This document shows, one piece after another, positions 1 to 5,413 of a DNA stretch of 5,905 bases. Every line of letters begins with the position of its first letter. The stretch's first letter is position 1. Both the position numbers and the translations under genes were made by a program. The notes beneath the pieces were generated by a model. That model was given only the letters and a program-made list of their open reading frames with translations, did no database searches and was not told the DNA's origin. Source of the stretch: Bacillota bacterium (lineage in GTDB: Bacteria; Bacillota; Bacilli; Alicyclobacillales; Alicyclobacillaceae); the NCBI GenBank assembly GCA_021816665.1, contig JAKAXI010000144.1, positions 1 to 5,905 on the forward strand, written 5' to 3'.

Positions 1-1
1 C

Positions 2-280
2 CGATCTCTCGTCAAAAACGCGGTTGGCATTGCAGGTCTTATCATCGTGGCTTCGATTGCGATGTTCCCTGCTATCAAAGTGCTGGCCGTTTCACTTGTG
101 TACTCAGGCAGTGCAGCCCTGATGCAACCGCTTGGGGCCGGACCCATCGTGGATTGTCTCGGCGCACTGGGAAAAAGCCTTCTCTACGTGTTCGGGAGTG
201 TCGTTGTCGTCGCCATGATGTTCTTTATCTTCATCTGCATCCTGCTCGCGTCGGCCAACTTGGCGGTGGTGATGGGATGA
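2..280 (+). CDS. spoIIIAE: Stage III sporulation protein AE, C-terminal part (5' end cut off by the window)
   Basis: The open frame enters from the left edge and gives the last 92 residues of a polytopic membrane protein. Two hydrophobic blocks are visible, roughly fragment residues 6-33 and 55-90, joined by a short polar stretch containing QPLGAGPIVDCL, which resembles the C-terminal end of SpoIIIAE proteins. SpoIIIAE is an integral membrane component of the mother-cell SpoIIIA complex (with SpoIIQ from the forespore, the 'feeding tube' channel). The identification rests on hydrophobicity, the resembling segment and, above all, position: it overlaps spoIIIAF by four bases (ATGA), the usual order in spoIIIA operons. 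The N-terminal three quarters lie outside, so no start, upstream genes or operon promoter (sigma-E type in Bacillus) can be judged here. Confidence 0.88.
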   Translation, partial: RSLVKNAVGIAGLIIVASIAMFPAIKVLAVSLVYSGSAALMQPLGAGPIVDCLGALGKSLLYVFGSVVVVAMMFFIFICILLASANLAVVMG

Positions 281-801
281 CAGCGCTCGGAGAGTGGCTC
301 AAGCAACTGGTCATCATCGTCTTGTTGGCCGCCTTTGCAGACCTTTTGCTCCCGACGCGGTCGATGGAAAAGTACGTCCGTATGGTGATGGGGCTGGCTA
401 TCGTGGCAGCCATGTTGCAACCGATCGTACCCCTGCTCTCGCGCAACTGGTCAGGTCAGGCGGCGGCCACGGCGGCGGACGAGCTCTTGCCAAACAACGC
501 AAAGTCAGGCGCGAGCGGATCCAGTACAGGAACCACCGCGACACTGACACAAGAGTTTCAGCGACAGACGAACCAGGCAGCCGACCACCTGCTCGCAACC
601 CGGCTGCGGGCTGAGATTGAAGCGCTGTATCCGGTGACTGTGTCCGGTATGGACGTCCACGGCGTCGGTCGGTCCGGCTCCCAGTTGTCTGTACATGTGA
701 TGCTCGGTTCGGCGCCGACAACGATTGTCAGCAAAATCCGTGACCACCTGGCACACGAACTCGATGTCCCCGCCAGCCAAATCACCGTCACCACGGGATG
801 A
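277..801 (+). CDS. spoIIIAF: Stage III sporulation protein AF
   Basis: This 174-residue protein of the SpoIIIA channel complex begins MTALGEWLKQLV. It has two transmembrane helices near residues 9-25 and 35-54, separated by a short loop with the family-like LLPTRSMEKYVRMV. A polar linker rich in Ala, Ser, Thr and Gly (about 58-90) leads to a soluble alpha/beta domain at about 93-174. That domain ends DVPASQITVT and fits the ring-building fold described for this family. The ATG at 277 overlaps the spoIIIAE stop as ATGA, which implies translational coupling; only a weak GGTGGTG-like ribosome site precedes it. The frame is open further upstream (to 154), but that part overlaps spoIIIAE and the protein homology begins at 277. 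It is somewhat shorter than the Bacillus subtilis protein (about 206 residues). Confidence 0.93.
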   Translation: MTALGEWLKQLVIIVLLAAFADLLLPTRSMEKYVRMVMGLAIVAAMLQPIVPLLSRNWSGQAAATAADELLPNNAKSGASGSSTGTTATLTQEFQRQTNQAADHLLATRLRAEIEALYPVTVSGMDVHGVGRSGSQLSVHVMLGSAPTTIVSKIRDHLAHELDVPASQITVTTG

Positions 802-813
802 GGAGAGGATTCT

Positions 814-1386
814 GTGGACTGGAAACCGATTTTACAAAACCGTTGGCTGTTAGTGCTCGGTGTACTCGGTGTGGCACTACTCCTGTTCGGAACGATGTGG
901 AACCGGACGGGGTCGTCAGTCTCCACACTGGCTTCAGCTGGCGCGTCGGCTAAGTCTGGCAATGCGAACACCACATCGACTGCACTGTCTACGAACGCAA
1001 GTTCCGTTGATCCGGCTCTAGCGTTTGAGAACATATACGACACTCAGCTGACATCGATTCTTGACCAAATTGCCGGCGTGAACAGTGTGCATGTCATGGT
1101 GACGCTAGACTCGACGGAGAGTTTACAACTGGCGCAAGACATTCAGAAGACCACACAGTCATCTTCTTCTACGGTCAACCAGCAGCCGACGACTGTTCGT
1201 CTCGCCGACGGAAGTACAGCGCCTGTTGTGATTCAGCGCCTCGCTCCAGCCGTGCGCGGCGTACTAGTGACAGTGAATGCGAGGGACTTCTACACAGCAA
1301 AAGCAGAAATCATTGACGCGATCACGAATGTGTTGGACGTGCCTGCATATAAAATTAGCATAGAGCCTCAAAAACAAAATTCGTAG
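814..1386 (+). CDS. spoIIIAG: Stage III sporulation protein AG
   Basis: This 190-residue protein starts at GTG 814, with AGGAGAGG at 801-808 five bases upstream and beginning on the last base of the spoIIIAF stop. Layout: a very short cytoplasmic N-terminus, one transmembrane helix at about 11-28, a Ser/Ala/Thr-rich linker (31-66), then a domain beginning FENIYDTQLTSILDQIAGV. The core has the family features VHVMVTLDS (92-100), VRGVLVTVNA (147-156) and a closing LDVPAYKISI (174-183), as in SpoIIIAG. SpoIIIAG oligomerises into a large ring in the space between mother cell and forespore membranes. Residues about 110-147 correspond to the beta-rich insertion of the B. subtilis protein but look shorter. 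The N-terminus is also shorter, as is the whole protein (about 229 residues in B. subtilis). Function is assigned from family and operon position. Confidence 0.95.
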   Translation: MDWKPILQNRWLLVLGVLGVALLLFGTMWNRTGSSVSTLASAGASAKSGNANTTSTALSTNASSVDPALAFENIYDTQLTSILDQIAGVNSVHVMVTLDSTESLQLAQDIQKTTQSSSSTVNQQPTTVRLADGSTAPVVIQRLAPAVRGVLVTVNARDFYTAKAEIIDAITNVLDVPAYKISIEPQKQNS

Positions 1387-1388
1387 AG

Positions 1389-1401
1389 TACCTAGGAGGT
1401 A
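1389..1401 (+). promoter_or_regulatory. Ribosome binding site of spoIIIAH inside a small palindrome
   Basis: TACCTAGGAGGTA can fold as a 5-base-pair stem (TACCT with AGGTA) around a 3-base loop AGG. The 3' arm and loop contain the whole AGGAGGT that serves the GTG at 1408. An ATG at 1401 is followed at once by TAA and lies directly against the Shine-Dalgarno, so it is not a usable start. Whether the stem forms in the cell is unknown. Confidence 0.55.
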
Positions 1402-1407
1402 TGTAAA

Positions 1408-2025
1408 GTGGTCAAACGGCAAACGGTGTGGCTGTCCACGATGATGGTCCTGTCATTGATGCTGATAGGATACTATACGATGAACAGCGGAGCCCAGACG
1501 GCAACCACGAAGACGAGCGGCGGACCTTCCGTGACAACTTCCACGGTTGGACCGCAGGCATCGAACACCACTACAGGCAATGCGGCGAGCAGCGTCGGCG
1601 GCACAAAGGCCGGGACAAGCGGGTCGCAATCGGGCTCGACGTCTGGTACAGCCACGCCGACGAGCGGCACTGACTGGTTTACAAACTACCAGACTCAAGT
1701 CGAACAAAACATTGCCAAGAAAGAGGGCGTCGCAGAACAGATTATCGGCAGCAGCAGTTCATCCACGGCGCAGATTAACCAGGCTCAGCAGCAACTGCGG
1801 CAGTACATGAACCTGGATGGCGCGATGATGCAAGCACGGCAGGCAATTCTCGGTGAGGGTTACCAAAACTGCGTGATCGTCCCGAACGAGAACCCACAGG
1901 GCCTCACTCAAGTCTACGTACAGACAAAGAAACTCACGCCGACTGCCGCAGTGAAAGTGATGAATATCGTCAGCCAGCAAATGAATATCCCAATGAATCA
2001 GATTGTCGTCCACCAACACGCGTAA
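1408..2025 (+). CDS. spoIIIAH: Stage III sporulation protein AH (SpoIIQ-binding partner)
   Basis: This 205-residue bitopic membrane protein starts at GTG 1408, with a perfect AGGAGGT at 1394-1400 and seven bases of spacing. The N-terminus MVKRQTVWLSTMMVLSLML, with a single helix at about 7-25, is the hallmark of SpoIIIAH. Residues 27-88 form an almost uncharged Thr/Ser/Gly linker containing only two lysines. A helical stretch follows at about 90-135. The C-terminal domain (about 137-205) contains GEGYQNCVIVPN and closes QMNIPMNQIVVHQH, matching the YscJ/FliF-like ring domain of the family. In Bacillus this domain binds SpoIIQ from the forespore side, joining the two halves of the channel. It is the last gene of the spoIIIA operon, followed after 20 bases by a hairpin. 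Confidence 0.95.
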   Translation: MVKRQTVWLSTMMVLSLMLIGYYTMNSGAQTATTKTSGGPSVTTSTVGPQASNTTTGNAASSVGGTKAGTSGSQSGSTSGTATPTSGTDWFTNYQTQVEQNIAKKEGVAEQIIGSSSSSTAQINQAQQQLRQYMNLDGAMMQARQAILGEGYQNCVIVPNENPQGLTQVYVQTKKLTPTAAVKVMNIVSQQMNIPMNQIVVHQHA

Positions 2026-2045
2026 ACGCATTGGATGTATTTCTT

Positions 2046-2083
2046 GGACACCGTGCACCGCACCTGTGCGGCCGCAGGTGTCC
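2046..2083 (+). terminator. Strong hairpin after spoIIIAH, possible terminator with a poor U-tract
   Basis: GGACACC (2046-2052) pairs with GGTGTCC (2077-2083). Inside it TGC (2054-2056) pairs with GCA (2074-2076), and CCGCA (2058-2062) pairs with TGCGG (2067-2071) around a CCTG loop. That is 15 base pairs in 38 bases, with one bulge and one small internal loop. It begins 20 bases after the spoIIIAH stop and lies upstream of the accB promoter, where a terminator for the sporulation operon would be expected. The bases that follow (TTCCTGATCC) are not a clear T-run, so termination may be weak or factor-assisted. The structure could instead be an RNA-stabilising 3' end. Confidence 0.5.
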
Positions 2084-2122
2084 TTCCTGATCCCGACCGG
2101 TAGATGCAACCCGATTTCCCCC

Positions 2123-2133
2123 TATGTTATACT
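2123..2133 (+). promoter_or_regulatory. Probable extended -10 promoter for accB-accC
   Basis: The sequence TATGTTATACT contains a good -10 hexamer TATACT (2128-2133) preceded by TG one base away (2125-2126), the TRTGn extended -10 form used by vegetative sigma-A holoenzyme in Gram-positives. No convincing -35 is seen at 16-18 bases upstream (TGCAAC at 2105-2110), which suits an extended -10 promoter. Transcription would start near 2140, about 30 bases before the accB start. It lies between the hairpin and the coding region, where a separate promoter for the acc genes is expected. Confidence 0.6.
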
Positions 2134-2138
2134 AGGAC

Positions 2139-2168
2139 GAGTGACGAGATGGGTTTTGAGGAGTGACG
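2139..2168 (+). repeat. Direct repeat GAGTGACG, 22 bases apart, at the accB leader
   Basis: GAGTGACG occurs at 2139-2146 and again at 2161-2168, a start-to-start distance of 22 bases (about two helical turns). The first copy covers the predicted transcription start. The second overlaps the Shine-Dalgarno of accB. A further partial tandem, GACGAG at 2136-2141 and 2143-2148, lies within the first copy. It could be an operator or RNA-level control site, or chance. Confidence 0.35.
2158..2163 (+). promoter_or_regulatory. Shine-Dalgarno that fixes the accB start at TTG 2172
   Basis: GAGGAG at 2158-2163 is eight bases from TTG 2172. The alternative in-frame GTG at 2163 overlaps this element and so could not use it. 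The TTG start also makes the protein begin [10 protein letters not shown], as BCCP proteins do. Confidence 0.75.
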
Positions 2169-2171
2169 GAC

Positions 2172-2666
2172 TTGTTCAAGATTGGAGAAATTCGAGAGTT
2201 GATTCGTCTGCTGGACGAGACCAGTATTACAGAGTTGCACATTGAATCAGACGATACGAAACTACTCATCAAAAAACAAGAAATCTCCACGGCTGTTGGT
2301 ACTGCACCCTTGATCAGTACACCGACACCAAATACTCAGCCAATTGCACAGGTATCGGAAAACGTGCAAGTGCGCCCGGAGAGCGCGCCTCCCTCTGCAC
2401 AACCTGCGGCAAACACAGATGAAAACGTGCACATTGTGACGTCGCCGATGGTTGGTACTTTTTATCGCGCGCCCTCTCCTGATGCACCACCGTACGTAGA
2501 GGTCGGTGCGAAAGTGAATACAAAGTCGGTTCTCTGTATTGTAGAGGCCATGAAGTTAATGAATGAGATTGAAGCCGAAGTTTCTGGAGAAGTCATCGAA
2601 GTGCTTGCCGAGAATGGACAGCTGGTTGAGTACGGACAGCCACTTGTCAAAGTTCGTTTGTCCTGA
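2172..2666 (+). CDS. accB: Biotin carboxyl carrier protein of acetyl-CoA carboxylase (BCCP)
   Basis: This 164-residue carrier subunit holds biotin for the two half-reactions of acetyl-CoA carboxylase, which makes malonyl-CoA for fatty acid synthesis in the cytoplasm. The N-terminal segment [20 protein letters not shown] (residues 3-22) is the conserved BCCP head. A flexible Pro/Ala/Thr/Ser-rich linker covers about 40-80. The biotinyl domain (about 86-164) contains [13 protein letters not shown] and [12 protein letters not shown], with the biotin-accepting lysine at residue 128 (codon 2553-2555). The start is taken as TTG 2172 from the Shine-Dalgarno spacing and the family N-terminus; a GTG three codons earlier is the alternative. 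The length is close to the family norm of about 155-165. It probably has its own promoter upstream and is followed after 48 bases by accC, its functional partner. Confidence 0.97.
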   Translation: MFKIGEIRELIRLLDETSITELHIESDDTKLLIKKQEISTAVGTAPLISTPTPNTQPIAQVSENVQVRPESAPPSAQPAANTDENVHIVTSPMVGTFYRAPSPDAPPYVEVGAKVNTKSVLCIVEAMKLMNEIEAEVSGEVIEVLAENGQLVEYGQPLVKVRLS

Positions 2667-2714
2667 GTCCTGAAAGGGCAGCGCAACTACTTTTGCAGAC
2701 AAGGAGATTTCGCC

Positions 2715-4055
2715 ATGTTCAAACGGGTGTTAATCGCGAACCGCGGCGAAATTGCGGTCCGTGTGATTCGCGCATGTCATGAACTGGGGATCGAAACGGT
2801 TGCCGTGTACTCTGAGGCTGACCGCGACGCGCTACACGTACAAATGGCCGACGAAGCTTATTGTATTGGTCCGACTCCGAGCAAGAACAGCTACCTGCAC
2901 ATTCCGAGCTTGATGTCGGTGGCTACCCTGACCGGAGTGGATGGCATTCACCCTGGTTACGGGTTCTTAGCAGAAAACAGCGACTTCGCAGAAGTGTGCG
3001 AGGCGTGCGGGATCACCTTTATCGGCCCGAGCGCACACGCGATTGAAACGATGGGAGACAAGTCTGTCGCGAAGGAAACGATGAAGAAGGCTGGGGTTCC
3101 AACGGTTCCCGGCAGCGACGGTTTGCTCACAGATGCTGACGAGGCTGTGCGGGTCGCCCATGAAATTGGGTACCCCGTCATCATTAAGGCAACTGCCGGC
3201 GGTGGCGGCAAAGGCATTCGCATTGTGCACGATGAAGAGAGCTTGAAGCAGGCCGTCGCGACCGCCCAACGAGAGGCAGAGTCGGCATTTGGGAACGGCG
3301 GCGTTTACTTAGAGAAGTACATTGAGCGCATGCGCCATGTTGAAATACAGGTGCTCGCAGACCGTCACGGGAACGTAATTCACCTTGGCGAACGCGATTG
3401 TTCGGTCCAACGGAGATTGCAGAAACTTGTGGAAGAGTCACCCTGCCCTGTGCTGTCTGAAGCAACTCGAGAAGCGATGGGGCAAGCAGCAGTCGCTGCT
3501 GCCAGGGCCGTCGACTATGTCGGCGCAGGCACGGTAGAGTTCATTTATTCACTGGATGGGTCTTTTTACTTCATGGAAATGAACACGCGTATCCAGGTCG
3601 AACACCCAGTGACGGAGTGGGTCACATCCGTCGACCTTGTTCGGGAGCAGATCCTTGCGGCTGCAGGTGAACCCCTGTCCGTGCGGCAGGAGGATATCCA
3701 CTTGACTGGGCACGCCATCGAATGTCGGATCAACGCCGAAGACCCAGAGCGCAACTTCATGCCTACGCCCGGACCGGTGATTGAATACTTGCCACCTGGC
3801 GGCATCGGCGTGCGGGTGGACAGTGCTGTCTACGCAGGCTATACCGTTCCACCCTACTATGATTCCATGGTAGCGAAGTTAATTATCTGGGCTCCCACGC
3901 GTGAGTTGGCGATTGCGCGAATGCGTCGAGCTCTAAGTGAATTTCGTATCGAGGGAATCAAGACCACAATTCCGTTTCATCTCAAGCTGATGGACAATGA
4001 AGCATTTCGGGCCGGCGATGTGACAACCCGATTCCTTGAGGAACATACCATCTGA
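2715..4055 (+). CDS. accC: Biotin carboxylase subunit of acetyl-CoA carboxylase
   Basis: This 446-residue enzyme of the ATP-grasp family carboxylates the biotin on BCCP using ATP and bicarbonate. It starts at ATG 2715 with AAGGAG at 2701-2706 eight bases upstream. Three parts are visible: an N-terminal biotin-carboxylase fold ([20 protein letters not shown], residues 1-20), the ATP-grasp domain with the glycine-rich [11 protein letters not shown] (161-171), and the C-terminal domain from about 330. Active-site residues known from the E. coli enzyme are present: Lys116, Lys158, Lys237, Glu275, Glu288, Asn290, Arg292, Glu296 and Arg338, with [15 protein letters not shown] (287-301). Nothing is truncated, and the length matches the family (about 445-455). 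The carboxyltransferase genes accA and accD are not in the window, as is usual for this locus. Confidence 0.98.
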   Translation: MFKRVLIANRGEIAVRVIRACHELGIETVAVYSEADRDALHVQMADEAYCIGPTPSKNSYLHIPSLMSVATLTGVDGIHPGYGFLAENSDFAEVCEACGITFIGPSAHAIETMGDKSVAKETMKKAGVPTVPGSDGLLTDADEAVRVAHEIGYPVIIKATAGGGGKGIRIVHDEESLKQAVATAQREAESAFGNGGVYLEKYIERMRHVEIQVLADRHGNVIHLGERDCSVQRRLQKLVEESPCPVLSEATREAMGQAAVAAARAVDYVGAGTVEFIYSLDGSFYFMEMNTRIQVEHPVTEWVTSVDLVREQILAAAGEPLSVRQEDIHLTGHAIECRINAEDPERNFMPTPGPVIEYLPPGGIGVRVDSAVYAGYTVPPYYDSMVAKLIIWAPTRELAIARMRRALSEFRIEGIKTTIPFHLKLMDNEAFRAGDVTTRFLEEHTI

Positions 4056-4078
4056 CGAAGGCTTTGGAATTGCCAGTC

Positions 4079-4085
4079 AGGGAGG
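4079..4085 (+). promoter_or_regulatory. Shine-Dalgarno supporting the GTG 4096 start of the Asp23-family gene
   Basis: AGGGAGG at 4079-4085 ends ten bases before GTG 4096, the closest in-frame start that can use it; ATG 4105 would be 19 bases away. An ATG at 4089 is out of frame. Spacing is slightly long, so the choice is probable rather than certain. Confidence 0.55.
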
Positions 4086-4095
4086 CGGATGCAGA

Positions 4096-4524
4096 GTGCA
4101 GGACATGGAGTTTCAGGCTACTTCTATGGGCAAAATTCAGATCGCTGACGAAGTGTTGCAAGTCATCGCTGGACTTGCAGCGAGCGAGGTACCGGGTGTC
4201 GTGGGCATGAGCGGCAGTTTCGCCGGTGGGCTCACCGAACAGTTGCTTGGTCGCAAGAACCTCTCGAAGGGCGTTAAAGTCGAGTTCGCTGAAGAGGATC
4301 GCGCTTGCACAGTCGACGTGTCTGTAGTGTTGGATTTTGGCGTCAACATTCCAGATGTCTGCATGTCTGTGCAAGAGAACATCAAGCAGGCAATCGAGAG
4401 TATGACAGGGCTTGAGGTGAAAGCCGTTCACGTCCATGTGAGTGCAGTTGCATTTAGCCAGGAAAAAGGTCAGGATAAGACAAAAGACGTGACGGAACTT
4501 CCTCCGGCACAGACCAGGAAGTGA
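4096..4524 (+). CDS. yqhY: Asp23/Gls24 (DUF322) family protein, YqhY-like
   Basis: This soluble protein of 142 residues lies 40 bases after accC. The Asp23 domain spans about residues 10-120: GKIQIADEVLQVIAGLAASE at the start, VPGVVGMSG, then the alternating beta region TVDVSVVLDFGVNIPD, and finally VQENIKQAIESMTGLEV with VHVHVSAV. The C-terminal tail (about 121-142) is charged and probably disordered. In B. subtilis the gene between accC and nusB is yqhY, whose loss is reported to disturb acetyl-CoA carboxylase activity and select acc mutations; its biochemical role is not established. In Staphylococcus the related Asp23 is held at the membrane by AmaP, and an amaP gene follows here. The start is probably GTG 4096, with ATG 4105 as the alternative. 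The frame also reads back to 4036 inside accC, which I consider unlikely. Confidence 0.92.
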   Translation: MQDMEFQATSMGKIQIADEVLQVIAGLAASEVPGVVGMSGSFAGGLTEQLLGRKNLSKGVKVEFAEEDRACTVDVSVVLDFGVNIPDVCMSVQENIKQAIESMTGLEVKAVHVHVSAVAFSQEKGQDKTKDVTELPPAQTRK

Positions 4525-4591
4525 CGCGAAGTAACGTGGAGGGCAGCCCGGTAAGCGGCAGCGCCACGGGCAGGGGCTCTGGAGGGATACG

Positions 4592-5137
4592 ATGAGCATT
4601 CTTGATCGCATTTTGCTCGTGCTGTTGACGCTCGGCAGCCTTGCAGTGGCAGTGTTGTTGTTACTGCTCGGCGCTGGTGTGCTTGGCTCATGGCCATCTA
4701 TTGTCATAACAGACGCCGCCACGTATCCGATGTACACCATCATCGTGGCGGTGGTGTTTGGCCTCTTCGCCCTGCGTTTTCTATTCTATCGCTGGGCACG
4801 GCCGCAAGAAGATTACATCATGCTCCCTGGTGATCACGGTTTCATCCGCATCTCGTTTGAAACGATTCGTCAACTATCAAACCGCACAGGCAAGTCGGTG
4901 CGCGGTGTGCAGGAGTTTGACACCCGAGTGCGCAACGGACAAGCGGGGGTCCTGCTCGCGGTGCGAGTGCGGGTCATGCCAGACATTGATATCACGCAAA
5001 TGAGTGCTGAAATCCAGCAAGCCGTAAAAGGCTACGTAGAACAAACAGCGGGTGTCACAGTAGAACGTATCACCGTGAACGTAGTAGAACTCGCGTCGCA
5101 CACACCGAACAAGAATACGCGCGCGTGGGCGGAGTGA
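4592..5137 (+). CDS. amaP: AmaP, alkaline shock response membrane anchor protein
   Basis: This 181-residue membrane protein starts at ATG 4592 with GGAGGG at 4581-4586, five bases upstream. Two transmembrane helices are clear, about residues 6-31 and 46-66, joined by a short extracytoplasmic loop. The second ends in FLFYRWARPQEDYIM, the positive side expected in the cytoplasm. The cytoplasmic part (about 80-168) resembles an Asp23 domain: GFIRISFETIRQLSNRTGKS, VRGVQEFDTRV, a beta-rich VLLAVRVRVMPDIDI, then EIQQAVKGYVEQTAGVTVER and ITVNVVEL. In Staphylococcus aureus AmaP anchors Asp23 to the membrane. Its place directly after an Asp23-family gene and just before a DUF2273 gene supports the same pairing. 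Its exact role in this organism is inferred only. Confidence 0.9.
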   Translation: MSILDRILLVLLTLGSLAVAVLLLLLGAGVLGSWPSIVITDAATYPMYTIIVAVVFGLFALRFLFYRWARPQEDYIMLPGDHGFIRISFETIRQLSNRTGKSVRGVQEFDTRVRNGQAGVLLAVRVRVMPDIDITQMSAEIQQAVKGYVEQTAGVTVERITVNVVELASHTPNKNTRAWAE

Positions 5138-5141
5138 CACC

Positions 5142-5375
5142 ATGAAATGGGTCACGTCGATTGCGCGGGGGTTCTTGTCTCTGCAAAGGCGTTGGCAGGG
5201 CGTTGTCGCTGCCTGTTTGTTTTGGCTTGTATGGATGATTGCTGGGTTCTGGGATACCCTGTTGTTGGTGGTGCTCATTGGGATTGGTTTCTCGGTTGGG
5301 CGAATCCTCGAGGAGCGAACGACGTGGCAAGATGTCGTCGAAAAGTTGCTGAGGGAGCACTACCATGACTCGTGA
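5142..5375 (+). CDS. DUF2273 small membrane protein
   Basis: This 77-residue protein starts four bases after the amaP stop; GGAG at 5131-5134 within the amaP end gives seven bases of spacing to ATG 5142. After a basic N-terminus (KWVTSIARGFLSLQRRWQG) come two closely spaced hydrophobic segments at about 20-34 and 38-53, forming a helical hairpin. A cytoplasmic tail with GRILEERTTWQDVVEKLL follows, which is the conserved end of the DUF2273 family. Genes of this family commonly sit beside amaP and asp23 genes. The molecular function is unknown, and a structural or scaffolding role with AmaP is inference. The close spacing points to coupled translation with amaP. Confidence 0.85.
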   Translation: MKWVTSIARGFLSLQRRWQGVVAACLFWLVWMIAGFWDTLLLVVLIGIGFSVGRILEERTTWQDVVEKLLREHYHDS

Positions 5376-5398
5376 ACGCGGTGGAGAAGGAACAGCTT

Positions 5399-5406
5399 GG
5401 AAGGGG
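5399..5406 (+). promoter_or_regulatory. Shine-Dalgarno that fixes the nusB start at ATG 5414
   Basis: GGAAGGGG at 5399-5406 is seven bases from ATG 5414. The in-frame ATG at 5408 is only one base away from it, and the in-frame GTG at 5372 has no well-placed site. The protein from 5414 begins MKRHEARQRALQ, as NusB proteins do. Confidence 0.7.
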
Positions 5407-5413
5407 CATGGAA

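Noticed and set aside
558..1043. 161-codon open frame on the minus strand
   Set aside because: It is antisense to spoIIIAF and spoIIIAG, with no recognisable motif and no supporting context.
1401..1406. ATG-TAA minimal start-stop before spoIIIAH
   Set aside because: It abuts the Shine-Dalgarno with no spacing, so initiation there is implausible.
2120..2145. Possible FapR box (minus-strand CCTAGTAT resembles half of the FapR inverted repeat)
   Set aside because: Only one half matches; the other half of the palindrome is absent, so no operator can be claimed.
2683..2696. Hairpin between accB and accC (GCAA with TTGC)
   Set aside because: Only four base pairs with no extension; not distinguishable from chance.
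4089..4150. ATG at 4089 as a start after accC
   Set aside because: It is out of frame with the Asp23-family gene and ends after about 20 codons.
3982..4743. 253-codon open frame on the minus strand
   Set aside because: It lies opposite accC's end, the Asp23-family gene and the start of amaP, all of which have clear family motifs. Its translation has no recognisable domain, and it reflects codon use of the real genes.
5142..5368. Second frame (5147-5368) overlapping the DUF2273 gene
   Set aside because: The 5142 frame has the ribosome site, membrane helices and family C-terminus; the other frame is a shadow.
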